64,000 nucleotides of DNA from Streptomyces capitiformicae (GCF_002214185.1 NZ_CP022161.1:5835486-5899485); one strand, 5' to 3'. Numbered from the stretch's first letter, positions 53,117-62,682 are shown. Notes: generated by a model from the letters alone, not told the origin. Program-made: numbers and translations.

Positions 53117-53141
53117 TAGGGGGTCGTAGGGGCCATAGGGG
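53117..53141 (+). promoter_or_regulatory. Triple TAGGGG operator, rightward operon
   Basis: TAGGGG at 53117, 53127 and 53136 (spacings 10 and 9 bp), followed by CTGGGG, about 230 bp before the start codon. Shared with the other divergent operon; the likely reader is the cluster's own LuxR regulator. Confidence 0.6.
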
Positions 53142-53376
53142 CTGGGGCAGCGGCTGACGATCTTCATAGGCTCGCGGATGCGAGATGGCTCTTGTGCGGC
53201 CCGGCCGGCTTCGGACGATTCTTCCGGCCTCCGTCTGCGCCCTTGCCGCTGACGGGTGTCGCGGTGCCCGCACACCCCGTTCTCGCACAGCTCCCCACGC
53301 CGCGGGAGGGGGCACAACTGTCCTTCCCCGGCGTATCGATGGCCCGATACCACGACGAGAAGAGGTTGAGACGATG
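53117..53376 (+). repeat. Inverted duplicated leader, arm B
   Basis: The second arm, directly in front of the SAHH-like gene and ending on its ATG. It includes the TAGGGG repeats, GATCTTCATAGGCTCGCGG, a GTTCTCGCACAGCTCC block and the ribosome site GAAGAGGTTGAGACG. About 190 bp of unrelated sequence separates the arms. Confidence 0.75.
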
Positions 53377-55041
53377 GCTTTTGCCGAGAGCGAGTCCCTG
53401 GGCGTCGCGGTCGAGGCCGGTACCGCGACGGATCGCGGCGCCGGCCGGTACGAGATCCTCGACGGCCGTATGACGCCTCAGGACGTCGACGAGACGGTCC
53501 GCTCGGTACTACGCGGAGAGGGGGTGCCACTTCGGGACCTCACGGAACCGGAGCCGGGTGGCCACCTGATCGACCTGGACGGCACCCTCGTACAACTGCG
53601 CAGCCGGCAGATCGCGGACGCGGCCCCGGACACCCTGGCCCCCATCGATCCCCCGGCCGGCCGTACCCAGGTGCTGCTCGCCGCCGCCGGACCGCTGTCC
53701 GGAAGGGCCGAGGCCGTCTTCGACCGCCTGGTCGAGGCGTTGACCCTGCGCGGCCGGTGCTACACGGCTGCGGAGATCGACTCCATCGTGGAGGGCATGC
53801 CGCTGGTCGCCCGCTACGCCACCGAGGAGCCGGCCTTCCGCGACTGGGCACTGATCTTCCGCGACCACTACGTGGAGAACAGCGTCGGTTTCCTGCTCGG
53901 CATGGAGCGCGCCGGAATCGACCGGGAGTGGATCTTCGCGCTGAACAAGGGTGACCGCACCCTGCACCGCGACCGCGTCCACGCCTGGTTTCTGCACCGT
54001 GGCTACCAGAGCGACACCCTGGACAACTCGGTGATCAACGGCTCGGCCGACACCACCGCGCGCGCGTACGCCCTGGCAGTCAACGAGCGGGTGGACGACT
54101 TCGTCCGCCGTGCACACGAGGCGGGCCGCAAGGTGTTGGTGGTCGACGACGGCGGCCTGCTCGCGCAAGGGTACGGAGCCGACGGCATCCTCGACGAACG
54201 CATCGACGGCGCCCTGGAGTTGACCGTCAGCGGGCTGAAGCGCATCGCCGGTGCCCCCGGTGAACTGACCATCCCGGTGCTGAACATGGCGCGGTCGAGG
54301 CTGAAGAGCATGCTCGGCTACAACGAGATAGCCGACTCCTGCGTACGCCGGCTGCGTGCCGTCCTGCCCGGCGAGAAGTTCATCGGCCGCCATGTCCTGC
54401 TGCTGGGCTACGGCACGCTCGGCGCCCGGGTGGCGCACGCGCTGCGCGCGCTGGGCTGCAGGGTCGCCGTCGTGGACACGGACATCCTGGCCCTGATCAC
54501 GGCCGCCGAACACGGGTACGAGACGTACATCAGCGCGGGCGAGGCGCTGAACGCCCACGCCCCCTTCCTGATCATCGGCAACACCGGCGAACTCGCCCTC
54601 ACCCACGCCGATCTGCCGCTGCTGCCCGACGGGGTCCACCTCGCGGGCTTCGCCACCAAGGACTTCAGCCTGCTCAGCGAGGGGTTCGAGGGACTGCGGT
54701 CCACGGTGATCCCCCAGGTCGGCGTCCGCTACGCCCTGCCCACCGGCACCACGGCCACCCTGCTGGGCGACGGCCGCTCGCTCAACCTCTTCGAGTACGA
54801 GGGGATCGCCAACCACGGCTACGACGCCTACCGGGCCGGCACGCTGATCGCCGCGAAGACGCTGTGCCGCGAGGCCGACCGGCTCGGGCCCGGCCTCCAT
54901 CTGGAACCCGTGGACCGGGCGATCGACGAGGCGGGACTGTTCTCCGCCTACTACGAGGAGTACCTGGCCTCCGGCACCCGCCGCCCCGCCGCACCGGCCG
55001 ACACGGCCATGCCCGCCGCCCCGGCCCCGGTGACCCGATGA
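53374..55041 (+). CDS. S-adenosylhomocysteine-hydrolase-like enzyme
   Basis: A 555-residue protein related to SAHH but not a housekeeping one. The NAD-binding part has GYGTLGARVAHALRALGCRV (345-364). Other SAHH-like blocks are VDDGG (257-261), ELTVSGLKRI in place of ETTTG, and VLNMARSRLKSMLGYNE in place of the usual substrate-binding segment. An extra N-terminal region of about 100 residues precedes the fold. It probably uses tightly bound NAD for an oxidation/elimination on a nucleoside- or sugar-like substrate. First gene of the rightward operon. Confidence 0.72.
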   Translation: MAFAESESLGVAVEAGTATDRGAGRYEILDGRMTPQDVDETVRSVLRGEGVPLRDLTEPEPGGHLIDLDGTLVQLRSRQIADAAPDTLAPIDPPAGRTQVLLAAAGPLSGRAEAVFDRLVEALTLRGRCYTAAEIDSIVEGMPLVARYATEEPAFRDWALIFRDHYVENSVGFLLGMERAGIDREWIFALNKGDRTLHRDRVHAWFLHRGYQSDTLDNSVINGSADTTARAYALAVNERVDDFVRRAHEAGRKVLVVDDGGLLAQGYGADGILDERIDGALELTVSGLKRIAGAPGELTIPVLNMARSRLKSMLGYNEIADSCVRRLRAVLPGEKFIGRHVLLLGYGTLGARVAHALRALGCRVAVVDTDILALITAAEHGYETYISAGEALNAHAPFLIIGNTGELALTHADLPLLPDGVHLAGFATKDFSLLSEGFEGLRSTVIPQVGVRYALPTGTTATLLGDGRSLNLFEYEGIANHGYDAYRAGTLIAAKTLCREADRLGPGLHLEPVDRAIDEAGLFSAYYEEYLASGTRRPAAPADTAMPAAPAPVTR

Positions 55042-56132
55042 CCCCCCGCGCGTTCGGCCCCCACGTGTGTGTGATCGGCTACGGGGCCGCCGGCCGGCTG
55101 CACCAACGGCTGCTGAGTGACCTCGGGTTCGACGTGAGCGTGGTCGATCCCGCCCCGGGTGTCCCGCCCACCGCGATCCCGGTCTTCGACGGGGCCGAGC
55201 AGGCCGCCCGCCACCGCCCCGTCGACGTCTGGTCGGTGTGCTCGCCGACCGCCACCCACGTGGCGACCGTGGCGGACGTGCTCGCCGTCGACCCCACGGC
55301 CCGGCTGCTCGTGGAGAAGCCGCTGTGCCGCACCTGGGAGATCCCCGAGCTGACCTCTTTGCTGGACCACCACCCCGATGCCCGTCTGGTGGTCATGGAC
55401 CAGTACCGGCACTCCCAGGCGATGGCCCTGCTGCGAACACTGCGGCAGGAGCTGGCACCCCGGCACGAGCTGCGGGCGGTCCGCGTCGGGTTCGGCAAGG
55501 ACCGGCGGGCCGACATCGCGGCGGGCCGCTTCGTCGACCACGACTACGGCGTCTTCGGCTATGAGTGGCTGCACATGCTGGCCCTGGTGCGCGGCGTACT
55601 GCCGTCGGGGACGTACGACCGCTACATGTGCACCGGCCCCGAGGAGTGGGGCCTGCGGGTGGCGACCGACCCCGAACTGACCAGCACCGCGGCCCACGAG
55701 CAGGCCGTGGCCGAGGGCGTGGACATCGAGCTGTACTCCACCATCGTCGGCTCCGACCCGTCCGGGCAGGTCGCCGTTCCCACCTGGTTCAGCCTGCCCG
55801 CCGCGGCCGGGGAGAGCAGACAACGCCATGTCGAAGTACTCACCGGGCCGGTCTGCTTCGAGCTGGACCTGGACCCGGTGACGCTGTCCCGGGGCACCCG
55901 ACTCCCGCGCAACACCCACCGGCTCGTGGTGCAGGGGCCGGAGCTGCGGCGCGAGTGGCTCATCCATGACTCGCCCCTGGACAACGCCCTGCGCTGGTCG
56001 GTCGCCGCGCTGCTGTCCCCGGCCGGGCCGCCCGGCCTCGACCTGCGCGGGGTGGCGCGCATCGGCCTGCTCGCCGATACCGCCCACCCCGCTGCCCGCC
56101 CCTCCTCGGTCCGCACCGAGCTGCGCACGTGA
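55038..56132 (+). CDS. Gfo/Idh/MocA-family oxidoreductase, atypical
   Basis: A 364-residue NAD(P)-dependent dehydrogenase. The Rossmann motif VCVIGYGAAGRLHQRLL is near residue 10 and the catalytic EKP at 93-95 (LVEKPLCRTW). The usual GGGxxxDxGxHxxD segment is replaced by DHDYGVFGYEWLHMLALV, keeping a His. The start overlaps the SAHH-like stop (ATGA), and its stop overlaps the next start (GTGA). Likely acts on a sugar or cyclitol hydroxyl. Confidence 0.8.
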   Translation: MTPRAFGPHVCVIGYGAAGRLHQRLLSDLGFDVSVVDPAPGVPPTAIPVFDGAEQAARHRPVDVWSVCSPTATHVATVADVLAVDPTARLLVEKPLCRTWEIPELTSLLDHHPDARLVVMDQYRHSQAMALLRTLRQELAPRHELRAVRVGFGKDRRADIAAGRFVDHDYGVFGYEWLHMLALVRGVLPSGTYDRYMCTGPEEWGLRVATDPELTSTAAHEQAVAEGVDIELYSTIVGSDPSGQVAVPTWFSLPAAAGESRQRHVEVLTGPVCFELDLDPVTLSRGTRLPRNTHRLVVQGPELRREWLIHDSPLDNALRWSVAALLSPAGPPGLDLRGVARIGLLADTAHPAARPSSVRTELRT

Positions 56133-57412
56133 GCCCGCTGCGCCTCTGCCTGGTGGTGCCCGCCGGCCCGGTCGACCGGTTCGTCGTCCGGGTCCCGCTG
56201 GACGTCCTGGCCGCCGCGGCCGGGCTCCGTGCCGACGGCCACGAGGTCACCGTATGGGACCAGCGCCTTCCGGATACCCCCCCGGTCACGGAAGACCCCG
56301 ACCTGCTGGTGGTCTTCACAGCCGGCGTCGGCCGCGCCCGGCGCTACCCCCTGGACCTGGCACCGGTCCGGGCCGCCACCGACCGTGCCCGGCGGCGGTT
56401 CCCGGGCGCCCGTACCATGGCGGTCGGCCCGCACGGCACCCACCTGCCGGGAGCCACTCTGCTCGACCTGGCAGTGGACCACGTCGCGGTCGGCGAGGCC
56501 GGCTCGGCGACCGTGCACGGCGTACGCGACCTCGGGGCGGGGACCGCCGCACCCGTCCTCTACGGCGACCTGCCACGGCCCGCCGCACCCGTGACCGTGG
56601 TGGGCAACCATCCCCGGCCCTACCCGGACCTCGACCAGGACCGGTGGCCGATGCCCGCATACGACCTGGTGCCCCTGGAGCGGTACACAGCGGAGGTGGT
56701 CGTGGACGGCGTACCGCGGCCGGGGCCGGCAGGCACGATGCTGGCCACGCATGACGGCACGTTCGACCATCCCCCGTTCGGTGCCGGGCCGCGGACCCGG
56801 TCGGTCGACCGGGTCGTCGCCGAGGTAGCGGCACAGCGGGCTGCCGGTCTGCCGTCCCAGTCCTTCCTGGACTCGGTTTTCGGCATCGACACGTCGTACT
56901 ACGGAGTGATCTGCGAGCGGCTGCGCGGTCAGGGCATCGACTGGGTGGCCCGGACGAGCACCGAGACCGTGCTGAAGACCGAGGTCACCCGGTGGGCCGA
57001 GGCGGGCTGCCGGGGCATGTGGCTGCGGGCCGAGCCGCCCTCGGGGGTCGACGCCGGGCAGCCGTTCCGGGACGCCGTGCTGAAGCTGCGCGACGCGGGT
57101 ATCACCCCGTTCGCCTCCGTGCTGATCGGGCTGCCGCGCGACGCAGCCCGCGTGCCGGACCGGCTGGTCGACTGGGCGGCGGAACTCCCCGCCCGGTTCG
57201 GGCTCGACCTGGTTTCCCCGCGCCCCGGTACACCGCTGTACGACAGGCTCGCCCCGGGCCTCAACGGCGGTACGGCGCCCGCGACCTGGCAGGAGGTCAG
57301 GGACGTGACCCGGCGGTACCGGGCGGACTACCCGGCCGACCTCGATGACCTGGAGCGTCGGCTCACCGCGCTCCCCAACCACCTGGCCGACGCCACGGCC
57401 CTGACTGGATGA
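56129..57412 (+). CDS. Pseudo-radical-SAM paralogue lacking cluster cysteines
   Basis: A 427-residue protein that aligns over its whole length with the 51122-52390 radical SAM enzyme: VWDQRLPDTPP, GPHGTHLPGAT, RWPMPAYDL, GITPFASVLIGLP and the C-terminal RRYRADYPADLDDLERRL. In the cluster site GCTYGCTFCHLPFG is changed to DGTF-DHPPFG: C195 becomes Gly, C199 is deleted and C202 becomes Asp. It cannot bind the [4Fe-4S] cluster in the usual way. It is translationally coupled to its neighbours, so it is kept as a protein, perhaps as a partner subunit. Confidence 0.85.
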   Translation: MSPLRLCLVVPAGPVDRFVVRVPLDVLAAAAGLRADGHEVTVWDQRLPDTPPVTEDPDLLVVFTAGVGRARRYPLDLAPVRAATDRARRRFPGARTMAVGPHGTHLPGATLLDLAVDHVAVGEAGSATVHGVRDLGAGTAAPVLYGDLPRPAAPVTVVGNHPRPYPDLDQDRWPMPAYDLVPLERYTAEVVVDGVPRPGPAGTMLATHDGTFDHPPFGAGPRTRSVDRVVAEVAAQRAAGLPSQSFLDSVFGIDTSYYGVICERLRGQGIDWVARTSTETVLKTEVTRWAEAGCRGMWLRAEPPSGVDAGQPFRDAVLKLRDAGITPFASVLIGLPRDAARVPDRLVDWAAELPARFGLDLVSPRPGTPLYDRLAPGLNGGTAPATWQEVRDVTRRYRADYPADLDDLERRLTALPNHLADATALTG

Positions 57413-57421
57413 GATGTTTCT

Positions 57422-58576
57422 GTGCTGACGTTCGGAGTGATCGGCTGCGGGTCGATCGGCGGCTTCCTGGCCCGGCTGCTGACCCGCGAGGACAAGGAAC
57501 TGGCCGACAGGGCGCGGCTGGCCGCGGTCGCCGGCCGGGACCCGGCGCGGGTCGGCGCGTTGGCGGCCGAGGTGCGCTGCGGGGCGACCGACGTGGCGGG
57601 GCTGCTGGCCCGGCGGGACGTGAACGCCGTACTGGTGTGCACCCCGAGCGGCACCCATGCGCGGCTGGCCGAGGAGGCACTGCGCGCCGGCAAGCACGTG
57701 CTGGTGGAGAAGCCCGTCGACGTGACGCCGCAGACCGCAGACCGGCTGATCTCCGTGGCCCGGGAGGCGGGACGGACGCTCGGTGTGGTGTCTCAGCACC
57801 GCTTCGACCCGGCCGCCCGGCTGGCCCGTACGGCGATCGCATCCGGGCGGCTCGGCCGGGTCACCAGCGTCATGACCGAGCTGGCATGGTGGCGCGGTTC
57901 CGCGTACTACTCCTCCGGCACCTGGCGCGGCACGCCGGCCCTGGACGGCGGCGGAGCGCTGATGAACCAGGCGATCCACGCCGTGGACCTGGTGCAGTGG
58001 CTGGCCGGGCCGGTGGTGGAGGTGGCCGCGCACACCGCGCGACTGGCCCACCCCGGTATCGAGGTGGAGGACGTGGCGACGGCCAGTCTGCGCTTCGCGA
58101 ACGGCGCCCTGGGCACCCTGCTCGCCACCACGGCCGCCTACCCGGGGCGCACCGCCCGGACGGCCGTGAACGGGGACCGGGGGTCCGTGGTCATCGACGA
58201 CGACGAACTCGCCTATCTGCACCTTGCCCGGCACGGCGAGGACGCGCCCGCGTACGGAGCGTTCGGTACCGCCGACCAGTCCGCCGACTACGCGGCGGCG
58301 CTGGTGCGGGACCCTGCCCGGGACGCCTCGGGTCTGCTGTACCAGCCGCACCGGGACCAGCTCCTGGACTTCTGCGACGCGGTGCGGGAGGGACGGCCCC
58401 CGCTGGTGGACGGGGCGGCAGGACGGCAGGCGGTGGCCGTGGTGACGGCGATCTACGCATCCGCCAGGACCGGCCGACCACAGCGGGTGGACACCGGAAC
58501 TCCTGCGGGGATCCGCGGTACCCCTCGCTTCACCAAGGAATCACCGAAGGGCGACCAGCAGACGACCAAACAGTGA
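57422..58576 (+). CDS. Gfo/Idh/MocA-family oxidoreductase
   Basis: A 384-residue dehydrogenase with all family signatures: FGVIGCGSIGGFLARLL (4-20), EKP at 96-98 (VLVEKPVDVT) and DGGGALMNQAIHAVDL with His186 and Asp189. Such enzymes oxidise or reduce sugar and inositol hydroxyls. GTG start 9 bp after the preceding stop. It ends the rightward operon; the following 340 bp hold no gene and should contain the promoter of the LuxR gene. Confidence 0.88.
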   Translation: MLTFGVIGCGSIGGFLARLLTREDKELADRARLAAVAGRDPARVGALAAEVRCGATDVAGLLARRDVNAVLVCTPSGTHARLAEEALRAGKHVLVEKPVDVTPQTADRLISVAREAGRTLGVVSQHRFDPAARLARTAIASGRLGRVTSVMTELAWWRGSAYYSSGTWRGTPALDGGGALMNQAIHAVDLVQWLAGPVVEVAAHTARLAHPGIEVEDVATASLRFANGALGTLLATTAAYPGRTARTAVNGDRGSVVIDDDELAYLHLARHGEDAPAYGAFGTADQSADYAAALVRDPARDASGLLYQPHRDQLLDFCDAVREGRPPLVDGAAGRQAVAVVTAIYASARTGRPQRVDTGTPAGIRGTPRFTKESPKGDQQTTKQ

Positions 58577-58916
58577 TCACGGGAAGGTAAATCCGGGAAA
58601 CGGCAGGGTTCGCCTCGCACGGTCGCCCCTGCCTCGCCGATGGCGCACGCAAGGCGGCATTCCCGCAGGAAGCAGACATGGAATACACGCAGAATCTCCA
58701 CACGGGAGACCCTCATGCGACGCCCTCGCGCTCACACCGTTGAACACCATCACGTGCGGCACTTCACCAGCCACTCCCTTTGCTTCTCTATGCCCACGTA
58801 AAGCACATGGAAAGATTCTGAATGGCGATCCGATACCCCACCTGACCAGTCCTACACTTGATCAACGGCGGACGGGGGTTGCTCGCCGCCCGGGAGGAAG
58901 GACCCGGGGCGGCTCC

Positions 58917-61787
58917 ATGCACCTGAACAGGACGGTTATGATGCGAACGGAAATCCGCGATTTATTTCTGACGCCGTTCGGTGACCCCATCAATCTGATC
59001 AACCAGCGTGGCAGAATCTTCATCCTGCAAGGAGGTCCAGGAACTGGAAAAACTTTCTATCTGGAAGAGGCGAAAAGGCTGGCCATTGCCTCGGATTCCT
59101 TATGCCTGCACGCCACCGGGTTTCGCGAAGAGCATGAAATCCCCTTTTCTGCCTTCGAGCAGTTCATTCACGTTCCGGGGATTCCCGACACCGTACGGTC
59201 GGCCGTGTGGCGGCTCGTGCGACGTACGGCGTCCGCCACCCCGTCCGGCCTCGCCCCCGCACGCCTCCTGCAGGACCTCTTCTCCGCGCTGGTCGCGGCG
59301 GCGAAACACACCGGGATGGTCATCCTCATCGACGACGCCCAGTACCTGGACGCGGACTCGCACTCCTGTTTGCTCTATCTCGCCCGCCGCGCCCAGTCCC
59401 ACAACATCACCATGGTGGTGGCCTACCCGCCCGATGCCTTCTGCGACGCCATCGGTAACCGGCTGGACCTCCTCGGACTCCCCGGCGCCTGTCTGCTCAA
59501 GGCCACCAGCCTGAGGGAAAACGATGTCAGGACGCTGCTGGAGCGTGGGCTCGGTGCCGAGGGGGCCACACGGCTGGCTGCGCCGGTGCACCGGATCAGC
59601 GGCGGCAACCCCGCCCTGGCCGCAGCGCTGGTCCGCGACCTGCGCGTGGCCGGAGGCATCGAGCCCGAAACGCCGGTCCCGATCGGGGACGCCTTTCGGA
59701 CCGCCTACCTCGCCGGTCTGGCCCGCCACCCGTGTCTCGCGAAGACCGTCCAGGCCCTCGCCGTGCTGGGTGACGACGCGACCCCGGCACGGGCCGCCCA
59801 GTTGCTGGAGAGCTGCCCCCATGAGATAGCGAAGCACATCGCGGCACTCGAATGCGCGGGCTTACTCGGTGAGGGCGGCTTCCGGCATCCGGCCGTGCCG
59901 GGCGCCGTCCTCGGCATGCTCGGCGCCGAACTGGCGAGCCTGCACCGGCGGGCCTCCGCGCTGCTCGTCGCGGAGGGGGCACCGGCCCTCGCCGTCGCCC
60001 AGCACCTGCTGGCCGCGCAGGAGCGGCCCGACGTATCCCATGTGCCGGTGCTGCGACGTGCCTGGCAGCAGCTTCTCGTGGCCGGGCAGACGGACCGGGC
60101 GCTCGCCTGTCTACGCCTGGCCGACCAGGCCGAACTCGGGGAAGAGCAGCGCGCCGAAATCACCGCCGAGTTGGTCCACACACTGGTCTGGGTCAATCCC
60201 CTGGCGGCGGAGCCCGAGGTGGGCCGGCTGCTGGCCGCGGCGCGCGCCGGGCGAGCCGACTGCCGTGCGCTGCGCCTCCTCGTCGCCTGGCTCCTCTGGT
60301 TCGGCCGGCACGATCGGGCACGGGAGGTGCTGGTTCAGCTGGTCGAGACCTGCGACCCGTCCCACGCGGACGACGGGAAACGGGCCCTGTCCACCCTGAT
60401 CGGCTGCCTGTGGCCGGAAGTGCTCGGCGACCCCGCGGTACGTGGCTACTTCCGCACCGCCCAGGACAGCACCCTTGCCACCGGGTACGGTGCGACGGCG
60501 ATACCTCCGTCTCGCACCGCGGTGGTCCACTCCGGCCGCCTGCGGCGCCTTCTGTCGCCCATGGCCGCCACGGAGTGGAACGACGACCACGAGGCCGCCG
60601 GGCGGCGGGCCGCCTCGGCAGACATGGACGCTCGGCCGTTCTGGAAACTGGATCTCGCGGCCGTAATGGAACTGGTGCAAGAGGGTGAGACAACCCTCGC
60701 CGACCGGCTCTGCGAGGAGAAGCGAACCCGCCTGCCCGCGGACGAGTTCCCCGTCCGGCACGCGTTGCTGGCCGCTCTGCACGGCCACATCCGAGGGAAA
60801 CTGGGAGACCCGCGTACGGCCTCGGAGTGTGCCCAGGCGGCCTTGGCACTGCTGCACGAGCAGGGCTGGGGCGTCGCTGTCGGCCTACCCCTGTCGGTCC
60901 TGATCTCCGCCCACACCCTCATGGGCGATCCGAGCCGGGCGGCCCACTACCTGGAACGACCCGTCCCGGACGAGATGTGGGACTCGTCGTTCGGCCCGCT
61001 GTACCGCATCGCCCTCGGCTGCTACCTCCTGGAGACAGGCCGTCCGGACATGGCGTTGAACGAGTTCATCGCCTGCGCCCCGAAGGGCGAAGACCGACCG
61101 GCCGACCCCTTCGGCTGCTCCTGCTGGCGCGCCCACGCCGCAGAGGCGTACCTGGCCCTCGGCGAGCCGGAGCAGGCCCGACGGATGGCCGACGCCGAGC
61201 TCCTGCAGGGCGACCGGCCGACCGACGCCCGAGGTCGAGCCCTGCGGATCCTGGCCGTGGTCGACGCCCCCGAGCAGCGCAGGGCTCATCTGGAGGAGGC
61301 GGAGCGCACCCTGCGCGGGGCGCACAGCCGTCTCCCGCTCGCCCAGGTGCTGGCCCAGCTCAGCCAGGTGGACCTGGCGGACGGTCACACCCGTACCGCG
61401 CGGGCCCGCTGGAAAGAGGCGCTGAGCCTGGCCGCCGCATGCGGCGTGCCCCATCGGTTACGGCCTCCCGCGAGCCCACTCGACGAGCCGTTGGCCCCAC
61501 CCCAGCCGGCCTGGGCGGAGGGCGGACAGCCGACGGCAACCGGTCCGGCGCCGAGGCACACCACTGGCGCCGGGGGTCTGACGGAGGCCGAGTGGCGGGT
61601 TGCCTCGCTGGCCGCAGCGCGCAGGTCGAACCGGCAGATCGCCGCCCAGCTGTACATCACAGTGAGCACGGTGGAGCAACATCTGACCCGTGTGTACCGA
61701 AAACTCTCGGTCCGCCGCCGGTCGGACTTGCCCGGCCTGCTGGGACTCCAGTCGCAAGAGGGAGATCAGACCGGTTTCGTTTTCTAG
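58917..61787 (+). CDS. LAL-type LuxR regulator with three TTA codons
   Basis: A 956-residue regulator. N-terminal AAA/ATPase part: Walker A GGPGTGKT (39-46), Walker B MVILIDDAQYLD. Then a long helical TPR-like middle. The C-terminal LuxR helix-turn-helix runs LTEAEWRVASLAAARRSNRQ then VSTVEQHLTRVYRKL. TTA leucine codons occur at 58962, 59100 and 59862, so translation should need the bldA tRNA. The start is uncertain: ATG at 58917, or ATG at 58938 with AGGA upstream. The first 250 bp are richer in A/T than the neighbours. Confidence 0.88.
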   Translation: MHLNRTVMMRTEIRDLFLTPFGDPINLINQRGRIFILQGGPGTGKTFYLEEAKRLAIASDSLCLHATGFREEHEIPFSAFEQFIHVPGIPDTVRSAVWRLVRRTASATPSGLAPARLLQDLFSALVAAAKHTGMVILIDDAQYLDADSHSCLLYLARRAQSHNITMVVAYPPDAFCDAIGNRLDLLGLPGACLLKATSLRENDVRTLLERGLGAEGATRLAAPVHRISGGNPALAAALVRDLRVAGGIEPETPVPIGDAFRTAYLAGLARHPCLAKTVQALAVLGDDATPARAAQLLESCPHEIAKHIAALECAGLLGEGGFRHPAVPGAVLGMLGAELASLHRRASALLVAEGAPALAVAQHLLAAQERPDVSHVPVLRRAWQQLLVAGQTDRALACLRLADQAELGEEQRAEITAELVHTLVWVNPLAAEPEVGRLLAAARAGRADCRALRLLVAWLLWFGRHDRAREVLVQLVETCDPSHADDGKRALSTLIGCLWPEVLGDPAVRGYFRTAQDSTLATGYGATAIPPSRTAVVHSGRLRRLLSPMAATEWNDDHEAAGRRAASADMDARPFWKLDLAAVMELVQEGETTLADRLCEEKRTRLPADEFPVRHALLAALHGHIRGKLGDPRTASECAQAALALLHEQGWGVAVGLPLSVLISAHTLMGDPSRAAHYLERPVPDEMWDSSFGPLYRIALGCYLLETGRPDMALNEFIACAPKGEDRPADPFGCSCWRAHAAEAYLALGEPEQARRMADAELLQGDRPTDARGRALRILAVVDAPEQRRAHLEEAERTLRGAHSRLPLAQVLAQLSQVDLADGHTRTARARWKEALSLAAACGVPHRLRPPASPLDEPLAPPQPAWAEGGQPTATGPAPRHTTGAGGLTEAEWRVASLAAARRSNRQIAAQLYITVSTVEQHLTRVYRKLSVRRRSDLPGLLGLQSQEGDQTGFVF

Positions 61788-62649
61788 TCGACCAAGCCCG
61801 AGCACCACGGTGCACCCCGTGGATCGGCTCGACTGCGGATGTCCCAGCCCGCCGGCCGGGCGGGTGCCGTGTCCCCGCCGCGCTCACCGAGGTAGCGGGC
61901 GCCCACGCCATGGCCGATGCCGGTGCCGAGTCCCTTGAGATACGCCTCTTTACGGGCCCACAGCCGGGCGAAGGCGACCGGGCGCAGACTCTCCGGGGCG
62001 CCCGCGATCTCCGCCTGTTCCGCCGGATGGAGCGCGGGGGCGCACAGCGTGACGGTCTCGGGACCGGGCACTCCCTGGACGTCGACGCCCACGGGTGCCG
62101 ACGCGATCCCGGCCAGGATCAGCCCGTGGCTGTGGGAGAGGGAGAAGTGCAGGGAAAGCCGAGCAGTACGGGGCGGCCGTGCGGGCCGCCGCACCGCGGG
62201 CAGCGTGCGCGTCCGAGGCGGAGCCGGTCCGGGGGGACTCCGGTGTAGGCGGCCAGCAGCCGTCTGAGGGCGATGTGCGCCGACAGATACAGCAGCCGGT
62301 GCCGGGGGCGTGCCGTCGCGGCGGCCCGCCGGGCCTCCCGTGCGCTGAGTTCGTCGGTCGCGCTGCGGGGCAGCGGCCCGGCGCCGTGGGCCGCGCGCAG
62401 CAGCCACACGTGCAGCGCGCCCTCCTCGAGGCCGGAGCCGAGGCGGTCCCCGCCGTCGGCTCCGGCCTGTGTGTGCCGCGGTCTGTGCGGCCGTGGTCTG
62501 TCCGGCTGGCCGGGGCCGCCGGGGCGGTCCGGGACGGTCGGCCCGTCGTTGCTGTGCGCCCATGGCCGGGGCCACCTTCCTGCGCCTGTGCGGGCCCCCA
62601 CATGACGGGCCCCGGGGCGAGGACGACCTGCCCCGGGGCCTCGAATCAC
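61784..62649 (-). pseudogene. Sfp-type phosphopantetheinyl transferase, frameshifted
   Basis: The N-terminal half is in one frame (to 62119): LHVWLLRAAHGAGPLPRSAT, RHRLLYLSAHIALRRLLAAY, RCPRCGGPHGRPVL. The C-terminal half is in another: LHFSLSHSHGLILAGIASAP, VGVDVQ with its Mg-binding Asp, and LWARKEAYLKGLGTG with the WxxKEA site. The two join at about 62150-62175 through a one-base frameshift. Either the gene is dead or the base call is wrong. An intact enzyme would activate carrier proteins of an NRPS or PKS. Confidence 0.7.
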
Positions 62650-62682
62650 GCGGAGAGCCCGCTGCCTTTCTGCGGCTGCCGG

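Noticed and set aside
53185..53373. N-terminal extension of the SAHH-like gene
   Set aside because: In frame, but it lies in the duplicated leader arm and has no family similarity; the ATG at 53374 has a good ribosome site.
55622..58351. 909-codon open frame opposite the oxidoreductase and radical SAM genes
   Set aside because: Antisense of three coupled genes with clear family motifs.
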